Below are positions 6,137 through 14,535 of a stretch of 37,996 nt of DNA, piece by piece. Source of the stretch: PWND01 sp964601515 (GTDB lineage Bacteria > Bacteroidota > Bacteroidia > Bacteroidales > UBA7960); the NCBI GenBank assembly GCA_964601515.1, contig CAZRNU010000016.1, positions 1-37,996 of the forward strand. The letters are read 5' to 3'. The notes beneath the pieces are model-generated. The model ran no database searches, was not told the DNA's origin, and saw only the letters and a program-made list of their open reading frames with translations. The position numbers and the translations under genes are program-made. Position 1 is the first letter of the stretch. Every line of letters starts with the position of its first letter.

Positions 6137-8968
6137 TTATATTTTTTCTTTAATAAAACGCCCCGTAATTGATTTTTGGTTTTTAACAATTTCTTCCGGA
6201 GTTCCTTCAAATACAACTTCTCCACCTTTTTCACCACCTTCCGGCCCAAGGTCAATTATCCAGTCGGCGCATTTTATTACTTCAGGGTTGTGTTCAATTA
6301 TAATTACAGAATGACCCCTTTCTATCAGTGCATTAAATGAAGCCAATAGTTTATTTATATCATGAAAGTGCAATCCTGTGGTTGGTTCATCGAAAATGAA
6401 CAAGATTTTCCCATTTGTTGAACCCTTTGATAAGAATGATGCAAGCTTAATGCGCTGTGCTTCACCACCTGAAAGTGTGCTGGAACTTTGACCTAATGTT
6501 ACATATCCAAGTCCTACATCCAGCAGTGGTTGAAGTTTCATGGCAATTCTTTTACATATAGCTGAACAATCTTTGGCATCGCCAAAAAACAAAATAGCCT
6601 CTTCAACTGTCATGCATAGAATATCCCAAATCGTTTTATCATTAAACTTAACATCCAACACCTCATCCTTAAATCTTTTTCCTTTACAAGTATCGCACTC
6701 AAGTTTAATGTCGGCCATAAATTGCATTTCTATAGTAACTTCTCCCTCTCCATCACAATCAGGGCATCGGCCTCCTTCAACATTAAATGAGAAATATCCG
6801 GGCTTGTAACTCCTGCTTTTCGAAAGTGTTAGTTCTGAATATAATGTTCTAATCTCATCATATGCTTTAATATAAGTAACCGGATTTGACCTGGATGAGC
6901 GGCCGATAGGATTTTGGTCAACAAATTCTACATCTGATATTGTTTTAATGTCTCCAACAATATTATCATATTTGCCACTTATTTCTCCATAATCTCCATA
7001 TATTTTTTTCAATGCAGGGTGTAAAATGGTTTTTACAAGAGTTGATTTCCCTGACCCGCTAACTCCTGTGATTACTGTAAAAATGTTTAAAGGAAACTTT
7101 ACACTGATGTTTTTAAGATTGTGCTGCCTGCATCCTTGAATTTCAATAAATTCCTTCCATTTTCGTCTTGCTTTTGGAGTGTCAATTTTTAATTCGCCAC
7201 TTAAATACTTACCTGTAAGACCAATTTTATCAGCAATCATATCCCTAACCTTGCCCTGAAAAACCACTTCACCGCCATTTCTGCCGGCTAAAGGACCAAT
7301 ATCTATAATTTGGTCAGCTTCAAGCATTATTTCCTCATCATGTTCAACAATAATAACAGTGTTTCCAAGCTCTTTTAGTTTTTTCAAAACGGATATCAAT
7401 CTTTGATTATCTCTCTGGTGCAGTCCAATACTGGGTTCATCGAGAATGTACATTGAGCCTACAAGGCTGCTGCCGAGCGAAGTTGCCAGATTTATCCTTT
7501 GAGATTCACCTCCCGACAAGCTTGATGATAAACGATTTAGGGTTAGATAACCCAAGCCGACATTACACAAATACTCTATTCTATTCTGTATCTCCGTAAG
7601 AAGTCTTTTTGAAACTTCCATTTGGTATGGGTCTAATGCTAAATTATTGAAGAAATTATTTAGTTGTTCAATGGGCATTAGAACTAATTCTGAAATAGAT
7701 TTTCCTGCTATTTTAACGTAGTTTGCATCTTTCCTTAATCTGGTTCCCCTGCAATCAGGGCATGTTGTTTTTCCCCGATATCTGGCCAGCATTACTCTGT
7801 ATTGAATCTTGTAAGTTCCTTCTTCAAGCATCGCAAAGAAATTGTCGAGACCATGAAAATACTTGTTTCCTGTCCAGAGTAGTTTTCTGTGCTCTTCAGA
7901 TAATTGATAGAATGGCTTGTGAATAGGAAAGTCAAATTTGTAAGCATTCTTAAGAAGTTTATCTTTCCATTTGCTCATTTTTTCACCCTTCCAGCATACT
8001 ATTGCATCTTCGTATATAGAAAGATTTTTATTTGGAACAACAAGGTCTTCATCTATCCCTATGATACTTCCAAATCCTTCACACGTTTTACAAGCGCCAT
8101 ATGGATTATTAAATGTAAATAAATTTACAGATGGCTCCTCGAATGTAATTCCATCCAATTCAAACTTATTTGAGAAATAGTGTCTGGAAGCTTTTTTATC
8201 TTGTTCAACTTCTAAAAAACACTCTCCATGACCTTCATAGAAAGCCGTTTGAACAGAATCAGCAATTCTGGAATATACATCTTCATCTTCATTGTTCGTT
8301 TTCTTTATTCTGTCAATTAATATTGCCGGCTGATTCTTAACAATTAATGCTTTAATATTTGACAAAACTTCATCAATTTTAACAATTTCATCATTCAATA
8401 ATATTCTGCTAAACCCTTGCTGCATTAATACCTTGAATTGCTCATCTATTCTTCTTCCTCTCTCAATATCTAATGGAGAAAACACACTAATTTTAGTATT
8501 ATCTTCTAACGTCTTACAAAAGTCAACAACATCAGTAATATTGTGCCTGCTAACCAAATTTGATGATATCGGGCTATATGTCTTGCCTATTCTTGCATAT
8601 AGCAATTTTAAATATTCGTAAATTTCAGTAGAAGTGCCAACTGTTGATCGGGGATTTCTGGTATTTACTTTTTGCTCAATAGCTATTGCAGGTGAAATAC
8701 CTTTTATATAATCAACTTCAGGTTTGTTCATCCTTCCTAGAAACTGCCTGGCATAAGAACTCAGGCTTTCTACATATCGCCTTTGCCCTTCTGAATAAAG
8801 TGTATCGAATGCAAGTGATGATTTTCCGGATCCCGATAAGCCCGTAATAACTACAAGCTTATTCCTTTCTATAGCTACATCAATGTTTTTTAAATTGTGA
8901 ACTCTTGCACCCTTAATTAGAATATACTTTTCTGTGCCTAGTTTTTCTATGTCAAACTGTTTTTGCAT
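6137..8968 (-). CDS. uvrA: Excinuclease ABC subunit A
   Basis: A 943-residue UvrA, the damage-recognition ATPase of nucleotide excision repair that loads UvrB onto damaged DNA. Two ABC ATPase modules are present: the first Walker A is 'GLSGSGKSS' at residues 43-51 and the second is 'GVSGSGKST' near 640. Both signature motifs are intact ('LSGGESQRINLA' and 'LSGGEAQRIKLA'). Zinc-finger Cys pairs are visible: 'CKTCEGFG', 'CPDCRGTR', 'CPDCDGEGE' and 'CDTCKGKR'. The UvrB-binding/insertion segment 'GRMNKPEVDYIKGISPAIAIEQ' follows the first P-loop. Length is typical. It is monocistronic, divergent from the sigma gene. Bacteroidota often carry UvrA paralogues, so this may not be the only copy, but all motifs of the canonical protein are present. 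Confidence 0.97.
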   Translation of the reverse strand: MQKQFDIEKLGTEKYILIKGARVHNLKNIDVAIERNKLVVITGLSGSGKSSLAFDTLYSEGQRRYVESLSSYARQFLGRMNKPEVDYIKGISPAIAIEQKVNTRNPRSTVGTSTEIYEYLKLLYARIGKTYSPISSNLVSRHNITDVVDFCKTLEDNTKISVFSPLDIERGRRIDEQFKVLMQQGFSRILLNDEIVKIDEVLSNIKALIVKNQPAILIDRIKKTNNEDEDVYSRIADSVQTAFYEGHGECFLEVEQDKKASRHYFSNKFELDGITFEEPSVNLFTFNNPYGACKTCEGFGSIIGIDEDLVVPNKNLSIYEDAIVCWKGEKMSKWKDKLLKNAYKFDFPIHKPFYQLSEEHRKLLWTGNKYFHGLDNFFAMLEEGTYKIQYRVMLARYRGKTTCPDCRGTRLRKDANYVKIAGKSISELVLMPIEQLNNFFNNLALDPYQMEVSKRLLTEIQNRIEYLCNVGLGYLTLNRLSSSLSGGESQRINLATSLGSSLVGSMYILDEPSIGLHQRDNQRLISVLKKLKELGNTVIIVEHDEEIMLEADQIIDIGPLAGRNGGEVVFQGKVRDMIADKIGLTGKYLSGELKIDTPKARRKWKEFIEIQGCRQHNLKNISVKFPLNIFTVITGVSGSGKSTLVKTILHPALKKIYGDYGEISGKYDNIVGDIKTISDVEFVDQNPIGRSSRSNPVTYIKAYDEIRTLYSELTLSKSRSYKPGYFSFNVEGGRCPDCDGEGEVTIEMQFMADIKLECDTCKGKRFKDEVLDVKFNDKTIWDILCMTVEEAILFFGDAKDCSAICKRIAMKLQPLLDVGLGYVTLGQSSSTLSGGEAQRIKLASFLSKGSTNGKILFIFDEPTTGLHFHDINKLLASFNALIERGHSVIIIEHNPEVIKCADWIIDLGPEGGEKGGEVVFEGTPEEIVKNQKSITGRFIKEKI

Positions 8969-8989
8969 TATCTGTAATTACATTATATG

Positions 8990-8997
8990 CAAATTTA
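8990..8997 (-). promoter_or_regulatory. -7 promoter box for uvrA
   Basis: The minus strand reads TAAATTTG, matching TAnnTTTG, 22 nt upstream of the uvrA ATG. A correctly spaced TTG is not evident. This would give a leader of about 15 nt. Confidence 0.45.
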
Positions 8998-9170
8998 TCA
9001 AAACATAACTTCATATTTTGCTTTATTATGAATTCTTTTAAAAGTTTATGTCAATATTTTTATTCTGGCTAAATTTTTGATAAACAATAAATTAAGAATG
9101 AAAAACTCTATAAATGTTCATTTTTTTTTAGTCAAAATTTGGAAAGTGTTAAAATGTTAAAATATTTATT

Positions 9171-9178
9171 TATCTTTG
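9171..9178 (+). promoter_or_regulatory. -7 promoter box for the ECF sigma gene
   Basis: TATCTTTG matches TAnnTTTG. The nearest upstream TTG (9139-9141) is 29 nt away, farther than usual. Transcription from here would give a leader of about 105-110 nt before the ATG at 9295. Confidence 0.45.
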
Positions 9179-9231
9179 GCTAAACAAAACCTGCCTACAG
9201 GTACTTGCGAATAATAAATTACAAACTTAAA

Positions 9232-9249
9232 ATGGAGGGCGAATTATAG
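9232..9249 (+). promoter_or_regulatory. Five-codon upstream ORF in the sigma-factor leader
   Basis: ATG GAG GGC GAA TTA TAG encodes Met-Glu-Gly-Glu-Leu and lies 45 nt before the sigma-factor start. It includes GGAGGG, itself complementary to the 16S rRNA 3' end. It could be a leader peptide or a decoy ribosome-binding site; a chance occurrence cannot be excluded. Confidence 0.25.
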
Positions 9250-9280
9250 GATAAAACTTTACTCTTGACCAATTAAATAT

Positions 9281-9286
9281 AGGAGG
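9281..9286 (+). promoter_or_regulatory. Strong Shine-Dalgarno sequence of the ECF sigma gene
   Basis: AGGAGG ends 8 nt before the ATG at 9295. Most starts in this window (for example 661, 2257, 23934, 28860) lack any such sequence, in line with the known rarity of Shine-Dalgarno use in Bacteroidota. It fixes the start codon of the sigma gene. Confidence 0.75.
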
Positions 9287-9294
9287 ACATTATT

Positions 9295-9879
9295 ATGAAT
9301 GCCCAGATTATCACTGATCAGGAGTTAGTTCGCCACTACATCGCAGGTGACCACTCAGCGCTAGAAAATCTTATTAAAAGACACCAGAGGAAAATTTTTT
9401 CCTATATCCTCATGATTGTAAAAGACAGGCCGTTGGCTGAAGATCTTTTTCAGGATACTTTTATTAAAGTGATTAACACTCTAAAAGCAGGATCCTATAA
9501 TGAGGAAGGAAAGTTTTTACCTTGGGTAATGAGAATTGCTCATAATCTTGTTATTGATTATTTCAGGAAATCAAAACGCATGCAATATGTTGAAAATCAA
9601 GAAGATTATGATATATTCGAAACTTTAAATCTTTATGAAGATAATGTTGAAGATAAAATAATTATTGGCCAAATTCATGATGATGTGAAAAAGCTAATAA
9701 AATATCTTCATCAAGAGCAGAAAAAAGTATTGATTATGAGGCATTATCTGGATCAAAGCTTTAAGGATATTGCCGAACAAACAAACGTTAGCATAAATAC
9801 TGCCCTAGGAAGAATGAGATATGCTTTAATTAAACTTAGGAAAATTGCAGAAGAAAAAGCTGTAATTCTAACTAGATAG
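9295..9879 (+). CDS. ECF-type RNA polymerase sigma factor
   Basis: A 194-residue sigma-70 family protein of extracytoplasmic-function type. Region 2 spans about residues 22-92, with 'EDLFQDTFIKV' and the -10-recognition helix 'FLPWVMRIAHNLVIDYFR'. Region 4 spans about 135-188, with the helix-turn-helix 'SFKDIAEQTNVSINTALGRM'. Regions 1 and 3 are absent, as expected. It closely resembles the widely conserved single ECF sigma of Bacteroidota, related in kind to sigma factors that regulate envelope functions and T9SS genes in that phylum; orthology to P. gingivalis SigP is not established here. No anti-sigma gene is adjacent: uvrA is divergent upstream, and a terminator separates it from murB. 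The AGGAGG and mini-ORF in its leader suggest translational control. Confidence 0.93.
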   Translation: MNAQIITDQELVRHYIAGDHSALENLIKRHQRKIFSYILMIVKDRPLAEDLFQDTFIKVINTLKAGSYNEEGKFLPWVMRIAHNLVIDYFRKSKRMQYVENQEDYDIFETLNLYEDNVEDKIIIGQIHDDVKKLIKYLHQEQKKVLIMRHYLDQSFKDIAEQTNVSINTALGRMRYALIKLRKIAEEKAVILTR

Positions 9880-9906
9880 TTAAAGCAAGGTGAAGTATAT
9901 TATTAG

Positions 9907-9938
9907 TAAGGCTGTTATTGACAGCCTTATTTTTTTTT
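9907..9938 (+). terminator. Rho-independent terminator after the sigma gene
   Basis: TAAGGCTGT (9907-9915) pairs perfectly with ACAGCCTTA (9921-9929) around a 5-nt loop and is followed by a run of nine T residues. It separates the sigma gene from murB. Confidence 0.9.
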
Positions 9939-9969
9939 ATAATTTTGATTGAACACTAATTCGCTGTAA

Positions 9970-10986
9970 ATGGAAAAGCAATATAATTACTCTCTGAAAA
10001 ATCTTAATACTTTTAATATTGATGTAAATGCAAAGATTTTTACAGAGGTATTTTCAGAAAACGATATTTTCGGTTTGATTGAAGATGAGACATTCTTAAT
10101 TAATAAAAGGCTGGTATTAGGCGGCGGAAGTAATATCCTTTTCACTAAAGATTTTGATGGAATAGTTGTAAGAATAGGTAACAGAGGAGTTTCTGTTGTT
10201 GATGAAGACGATAGATATGTATATGTAAAAGCAGAAGCAGGAGAAACATGGGATGATTTTGTTGACTATTGCGTTAAGAATAATTGGGGTGGATTAGAAA
10301 ATCTATCGCTTATTCCAGGCTCGGTTGGGGCAAGTCCAATTCAAAATATTGGAGCATATGGGGTTGAAATTAAAGATGTTTTTTATTCATTAAATGCTGT
10401 AAATATTTTTTCAGGAGAAACAAAAGAATTCTTTTCAGATGATTGTCGATTTGGATATCGCGATAGTGTTTTTAAAAATTCAGAAAAGGATAACTATATT
10501 ATAATTTCAGTTGTTTTTAAATTGAAAAAGCATTCACATAATATCAAAATAGAATATGGAAATATTAAGGAAGAATGCATAAGACGAAATATTTTAAATC
10601 CTACAATTCAGGATATTAGAAAAGTTGTATGTGATATTAGAAACAGCAAGCTCCCTGAAGTTGGGAAAATAGGAAGTGCGGGTAGTTTTTTCAAAAACCC
10701 GATTGTAGATTATGATAAGTTTGTTGAGATTAAATCTAAATTTCCTGAATTAGTTTCATTCCCTGATAATGATAAAGTTAAATTGGCTGCCGGATGGCTT
10801 ATTGATAAAGCCGGTTGGAAGGGTTATAGAGACGGTGATGCAGGTGTTTATCCGAATCAGGCGTTAGTTCTTGTAAATTATGGAAATGCTAAAGGAGGAG
10901 AAGTTTATGAACTAGGACTGAAAATTATTGATAAGGTTAAACATATGTTCGGAATAGACCTTGAGCCGGAAGTTAATGTTTTTTAG
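9970..10986 (+). CDS. murB: UDP-N-acetylenolpyruvoylglucosamine reductase
   Basis: A 338-residue FAD-dependent MurB that reduces the enolpyruvyl group of UDP-GlcNAc-enolpyruvate to form UDP-MurNAc, the second committed step of peptidoglycan precursor synthesis. FAD-binding motifs are 'LGGGSNIL' (residues 50-57) and 'NLSLIPGSVGASPIQNIGAYG' around 111-131. Active-site residues are visible: R164 in 'FGYRDSVFK', the proton-donor Ser239 in 'GSAGSFFKNP', and the general acid E334 in the C-terminal 'EPEVNVF'. The 'Y-loop' and C-terminal end identify it as the E. coli-like type I enzyme. Length is normal. It lies alone after a terminator; the other mur gene here, murF, is on the opposite strand 5 kb away. 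Confidence 0.96.
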   Translation: MEKQYNYSLKNLNTFNIDVNAKIFTEVFSENDIFGLIEDETFLINKRLVLGGGSNILFTKDFDGIVVRIGNRGVSVVDEDDRYVYVKAEAGETWDDFVDYCVKNNWGGLENLSLIPGSVGASPIQNIGAYGVEIKDVFYSLNAVNIFSGETKEFFSDDCRFGYRDSVFKNSEKDNYIIISVVFKLKKHSHNIKIEYGNIKEECIRRNILNPTIQDIRKVVCDIRNSKLPEVGKIGSAGSFFKNPIVDYDKFVEIKSKFPELVSFPDNDKVKLAAGWLIDKAGWKGYRDGDAGVYPNQALVLVNYGNAKGGEVYELGLKIIDKVKHMFGIDLEPEVNVF

Positions 10987-11037
10987 TAAGTTGAAGGTTT
11001 AAAAAAAGGATGATTTGGTTGTAATTTAAATAAAATA

Positions 11038-11068
11038 TTGACTTCGTAAAAAATTGTATTTACATTTG
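11038..11068 (+). promoter_or_regulatory. Bacteroidota-type promoter for the gene at 11097
   Basis: TTG at 11038-11040 and TACATTTG at 11061-11068 are spaced by 20 nt, a full match to the phylum consensus. The leader would be about 20 nt. Confidence 0.65.
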
Positions 11069-11096
11069 TTTTTAGTTATAGGTTAATATCTAGGTT

Positions 11097-11678
11097 ATGA
11101 GGAAGTTTGAAAAAATCGGAGGAGCAATTGTTTTTCTGTTGTTTTTATTGAGAATTTTTGTTGGCACTGAGTTTAATGTTGTGTTAAGATTAGGGTTGCT
11201 CACTTTATCATTATTCTATCTTTGGTTTGGTTTCTTTTTGTTTAATAGAATTGGTTTTTCAGACCTATTAAAGAAAGAAGCACGAAGTAAATTAAATGCT
11301 TTCACTATATCAGCTGGGATAGTAATGGGAATTGTTTATTCTTTTTGTATTCTGTCAATTATATATGTGATATATTTTTATGCTCTAATGCAATTTTTGG
11401 TTGCAACAGCTGCAGTAGGTGTTATTGCTGCAACATTCTTATTAGGTGTTTATAATACGTTGCATATGCCAATACAGAAGTTTTATAATCAGTTTTACAA
11501 AAGATCTCTGATTATTGGGTCTGTAATTATTGCATTATGGCTAACACCCATTGATAAGAGGTTGGAAATTTTATTCAAAAATCATCCGGACTTTATTGAA
11601 GCCTATAAAGAGTATAGGTTAGATCCAAGTGAAACTAATTATGAAAAGCTAAAAGAAGCCAGAAGCTTGTTTAAATAA
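11097..11678 (+). CDS. Unknown integral membrane protein
   Basis: A 193-residue protein that I do not recognise. Four to five hydrophobic segments are visible: about residues 8-22, 27-48, 68-92, 94-117 and 136-150. A positively charged loop lies around 50-65 ('LLKKEARSKLN'). The last 40 residues are hydrophilic, with a heptad-like, charged character ('HPDFIEAYKEYRLDPSE'), and probably face the cytoplasm or periplasm as a short tail. No catalytic motif is apparent. It has its own well-formed promoter, so it is probably a monocistronic gene. It is convergent with pgcA: the two stop codons are 4 nt apart, so their 3' ends must overlap in RNA. Nothing in the context suggests a function. Confidence 0.8.
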   Translation: MRKFEKIGGAIVFLLFLLRIFVGTEFNVVLRLGLLTLSLFYLWFGFFLFNRIGFSDLLKKEARSKLNAFTISAGIVMGIVYSFCILSIIYVIYFYALMQFLVATAAVGVIAATFLLGVYNTLHMPIQKFYNQFYKRSLIIGSVIIALWLTPIDKRLEILFKNHPDFIEAYKEYRLDPSETNYEKLKEARSLFK

Positions 11679-11682
11679 TCTG

Positions 11683-13416
11683 TTAAATATTGAGAGATTT
11701 AATTACATCCTCAATTTTCTTTTCCAACTCCCTGTCAATCTCTTCAAAATCTGATTTATTATTCAACTTTCCATATACCCCAAAATAAAACTTAATTTTT
11801 GGTTCAGTACCGCTTGGGCGCATTGTTATTTTTGTGCCGTCTTCAAGAAATATCTGAATAACATTTGATTTTGGTAAATCAATAGGTTTTTCAGCTCCTT
11901 GCCTCAGGTCCTTTTCAATTGATAATTGGTAATCCTTAATTAGTATTACTTTTGAACCATTTATCGATGAAGGAGGATTTTCCCTTACATTATCCATCAT
12001 TTGGTTAATCTCCTCAAGTCCTTCTTTGCCCTTTTTTGTTATAGAAATAAGCTTTTCTTTATAAAACCCAAAAAGAACATAAATTTCAACAAGTAATTCG
12101 AAAAGAGATTTGTTGTAATTTTTTGCCCAGGCTGCAGCTTCAGCAATAAAACAGCATGAGATTACAGCATCTTTATCTCTTGTATAATCGCCTATCAGGT
12201 ATCCGTAGCTTTCTTCACCACCACCAATAAATTGTTTTTGACCCTCCAGATTTCTTATTATTTCGGCAATGTATTTAAATCCCGTAAGTACGTCAAAACA
12301 TTCGATGTTATATGTTTCGGCAATTTTTGATAAAAGCTCAGTGGTTACAATAGTTTTAACAATAAATTCCTTGCCTTTTATTTTATTTTTCTGTTTCCAT
12401 TGTTCTAGCAAATAAAATATCAAAATGGATGCTGTTTGATTTCCATTTAATGGTATAAGCTTACCTTTAAGGTCTTTTACTGCAATTCCAACTCTGTCTC
12501 CATCCGGGTCTGTTGCCATAACTAGGTCTGCATCTATTGATTTTGCTTTATCAATAGCCATTTTTAAAGCAGCAGCTTCCTCAGGGTTTGGATAACCTAC
12601 TGTTGGGAAGTTTCCATCTGTTATATCTTGCTCAGGAATGTTAATTATATTTGTAAATCCAAACTTTTTAAAAGCCATAGGAGCCAATCTGTATGTAGTG
12701 CCATGAATTGGAGTGAAAACAATTTTAAGGTCTTTGTGTTTGGCTATTATTTCCGGTGATAATGAAAGCGAAGAAATTTTTTCTAGATAGCTTTCAATAA
12801 TAGAGTTTGGAATTTCAATAATGTTGCCTTCAATTTTCTTGAATTTAATATCGTCAACACTCTTTATCTTTCTTACCTCGTCAATAACTTGCTTGTCTTG
12901 AGGAGAAATGAGCTGTCCGCCATCCGATCCGTAAACTTTATATCCGTTGTATTCTTTAGGGTTGTGGGATGCGGTAATAACAATACCTCCCTGGCATTTT
13001 TGTTCTCTAACAGCAAATGAAAGTAGGGGAGTGGGTTGCAATTCGTTAAAAAAATGAGCTTCAATATTATTGCCGGAAAGCACCTCTGCTGATATTTGAG
13101 CAAAGTATTTGCTGTTGTTACGGCAATCGTAAGCAATGGCTACTTTAAGTTTTTCATTTGGAAAGTTTTTGATTAAGAAATTTGCAAATCCTTGGGTTGC
13201 CATCCCAACAGTATATTTATTCATTCTGTTTGTGCCAACACCCATTATTCCTCTTAAACCGCCTGTGCCAAATTCAAGGTCAGTGTAAAATGACTCTACA
13301 AGTTCTTTTGGATCATTATTTATTAGGTGAGAGACCTGTGCTTTTGTATCAGCATCATAATTTCCTTCTAACCAAATATTTGCCTTAGCAATAATGGCTG
13401 GATCAATTTTTTCCAT
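11683..13416 (-). CDS. Phosphoglucomutase/phosphomannomutase family protein (phospho-sugar mutase)
   Basis: A 577-residue alpha-D-phosphohexomutase that interconverts hexose 1- and 6-phosphates, most likely glucose. The ATG at 13416 ('MEKIDPAII') is preferred over an in-frame TTG three codons upstream. The four family loops are present: phosphoserine loop 'TASHNPKEYNGYK' (Ser150), metal loop 'DPDGDRVG' (303-310), sugar loop 'GGGEESYGYLIGDY', and phosphate loop 'RPSGTEPKIKFY' near the C-terminus. N-terminal 'FGTGGLRGIMG' is typical of the PGM2/PgcA subgroup, and the length fits it rather than the shorter GlmM group. It follows the TPR gene by 30 nt on the same strand and is probably cotranscribed with it. 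Substrate range cannot be decided from sequence. Confidence 0.92.
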   Translation of the reverse strand: MEKIDPAIIAKANIWLEGNYDADTKAQVSHLINNDPKELVESFYTDLEFGTGGLRGIMGVGTNRMNKYTVGMATQGFANFLIKNFPNEKLKVAIAYDCRNNSKYFAQISAEVLSGNNIEAHFFNELQPTPLLSFAVREQKCQGGIVITASHNPKEYNGYKVYGSDGGQLISPQDKQVIDEVRKIKSVDDIKFKKIEGNIIEIPNSIIESYLEKISSLSLSPEIIAKHKDLKIVFTPIHGTTYRLAPMAFKKFGFTNIINIPEQDITDGNFPTVGYPNPEEAAALKMAIDKAKSIDADLVMATDPDGDRVGIAVKDLKGKLIPLNGNQTASILIFYLLEQWKQKNKIKGKEFIVKTIVTTELLSKIAETYNIECFDVLTGFKYIAEIIRNLEGQKQFIGGGEESYGYLIGDYTRDKDAVISCCFIAEAAAWAKNYNKSLFELLVEIYVLFGFYKEKLISITKKGKEGLEEINQMMDNVRENPPSSINGSKVILIKDYQLSIEKDLRQGAEKPIDLPKSNVIQIFLEDGTKITMRPSGTEPKIKFYFGVYGKLNNKSDFEEIDRELEKKIEDVIKSLNI

Positions 13417-13446
13417 AATGTACAAGTTTATTAAAGAGATTATGAA

Positions 13447-14343
13447 CTATTTCGGCCTAGATCTTTCCATAATTTTTTCAGCTTCAGCATTTCCAAGGTT
13501 ATATGACCTTGTTGAATATTCATAGGCAAAGTTTGGCTGCCTAAGGTTTGTATAGGCCATTGCAACATTCAGATAGAGCCTTCCCCATTCTTCATCAGTC
13601 ATTCTGAAATCAAATTTCTGAATTAACTCGATAGCTTTCAGATAATCATTTACTTCTCTTCGATAATCTTTAACGCTGCTATATGCAACTGCTCTGCCCA
13701 AAAACCCATCCCAATTTTGATCGTCGTACCTAATAGCAAGAGAATAATCGTCTATTGCGGAATAGAAGCCTGCGCTTTTTTGAGACTGCATCTTAACAAA
13801 AGCTCTATTAATAAGAATTTTGGCAATCTCTTTTTCAACTTCTTTTCTCTCCTGTGAATTCCTGGGTGTTGTATCAACAGTTCTAATTGCAATATTAACT
13901 GCATTTGTATAGTCATTTAATAAAGCCTGATAATTTCTGCTTTTTTTTCTCTCTATTTGTTCTTCAAGGGTTAATCTTACTGAACCCCTGAATTTATATG
14001 CCTCAATATTTCTGTCATTATATTCAATTGCTTCATTAAGTAATGCAAGCGCTCCTTCAAAATTATTCTGTCTGATTTCTCTTTCAGCCTGTCTTGTAAG
14101 TTCTAAAGATCTAATAGTATTAATATTTTTCTCATCCTGTTTAACCGCTATTTTATTTAATGTTTCGCGTCCTCTGTCAAAAACTTCAATAGCTTCCTTT
14201 AGTTTTCCTGATTCCATTCTTGCGATTCCTTCAAGCATCAGTTTTTTTACTGTTAAAGTATCTTCTTGTGCTCTTACGTTTTGCGATGAAAAAATAAATG
14301 TAGAAATTATAGCAATAAAAAATAATCTGGTAATTTTCTTCAT
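13447..14343 (-). CDS. Exported tetratricopeptide-repeat protein
   Basis: A 298-residue protein with a signal peptide at residues 1-25 (ending 'VRAQED'). TPR-like helices occur throughout: 'LMLEGIARMESGKLKEAIEVFDRG', 'NNFEGALALLNEAIEYNDRNIEAYKFRG', and pairs near 'AIDDYSLAIRYDDQNWDGFLGRA' and 'NDYLKAIELI' further on. No enzymatic motif is visible, so a periplasmic scaffold or protein-interaction role is likely. It lies 30 nt upstream of the phosphohexomutase gene on the same strand and may be cotranscribed. A possible minus-strand -7 box (TATTTTTG) lies at 14429-14436. The specific function is unknown. Confidence 0.85.
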   Translation of the reverse strand: MKKITRLFFIAIISTFIFSSQNVRAQEDTLTVKKLMLEGIARMESGKLKEAIEVFDRGRETLNKIAVKQDEKNINTIRSLELTRQAEREIRQNNFEGALALLNEAIEYNDRNIEAYKFRGSVRLTLEEQIERKKSRNYQALLNDYTNAVNIAIRTVDTTPRNSQERKEVEKEIAKILINRAFVKMQSQKSAGFYSAIDDYSLAIRYDDQNWDGFLGRAVAYSSVKDYRREVNDYLKAIELIQKFDFRMTDEEWGRLYLNVAMAYTNLRQPNFAYEYSTRSYNLGNAEAEKIMERSRPK

Positions 14344-14535
14344 ATTATGTTTGTTTGTGTTGCTTGTTTGAATATATACTTTTTCTTAAACTGATTAATT
14401 AAATTGTTTTAAAAGTTTTATTGAAATACAAAAATAATGAAATTTAGAAATTTTGTTGGTATATAAATGTTATTTCATTCAAGAATTTTTGGATTATTCT
14501 AAAAGAATTATGAAACAATAACATTAAAGACTGAC

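Larger units (their letters stand above)
8969..9294. other. Divergent regulatory region between uvrA and the ECF sigma gene
   Basis: A 326-nt gene-free, very AT-rich interval between two divergent genes. It holds a minus-strand -7 box (8990-8997), a plus-strand -7 box (9171-9178), an ACCTG/CAGGT mini-hairpin near 9190-9203, a five-codon mini-ORF (9232-9249) and an AGGAGG sequence (9281-9286). I see no RNA gene. Confidence 0.6.

Noticed and set aside
6540..6809. Several small open frames opposite uvrA and inside other long genes
   Set aside because: They are antisense or out-of-frame to strongly conserved genes, have no promoter or similarity, and are expected by chance in AT-rich DNA.
9191..9203. 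ACCTG/CAGGT mini-hairpin as a riboswitch
   Set aside because: A five-base stem with a four-base loop is too small and matches no known riboswitch core.
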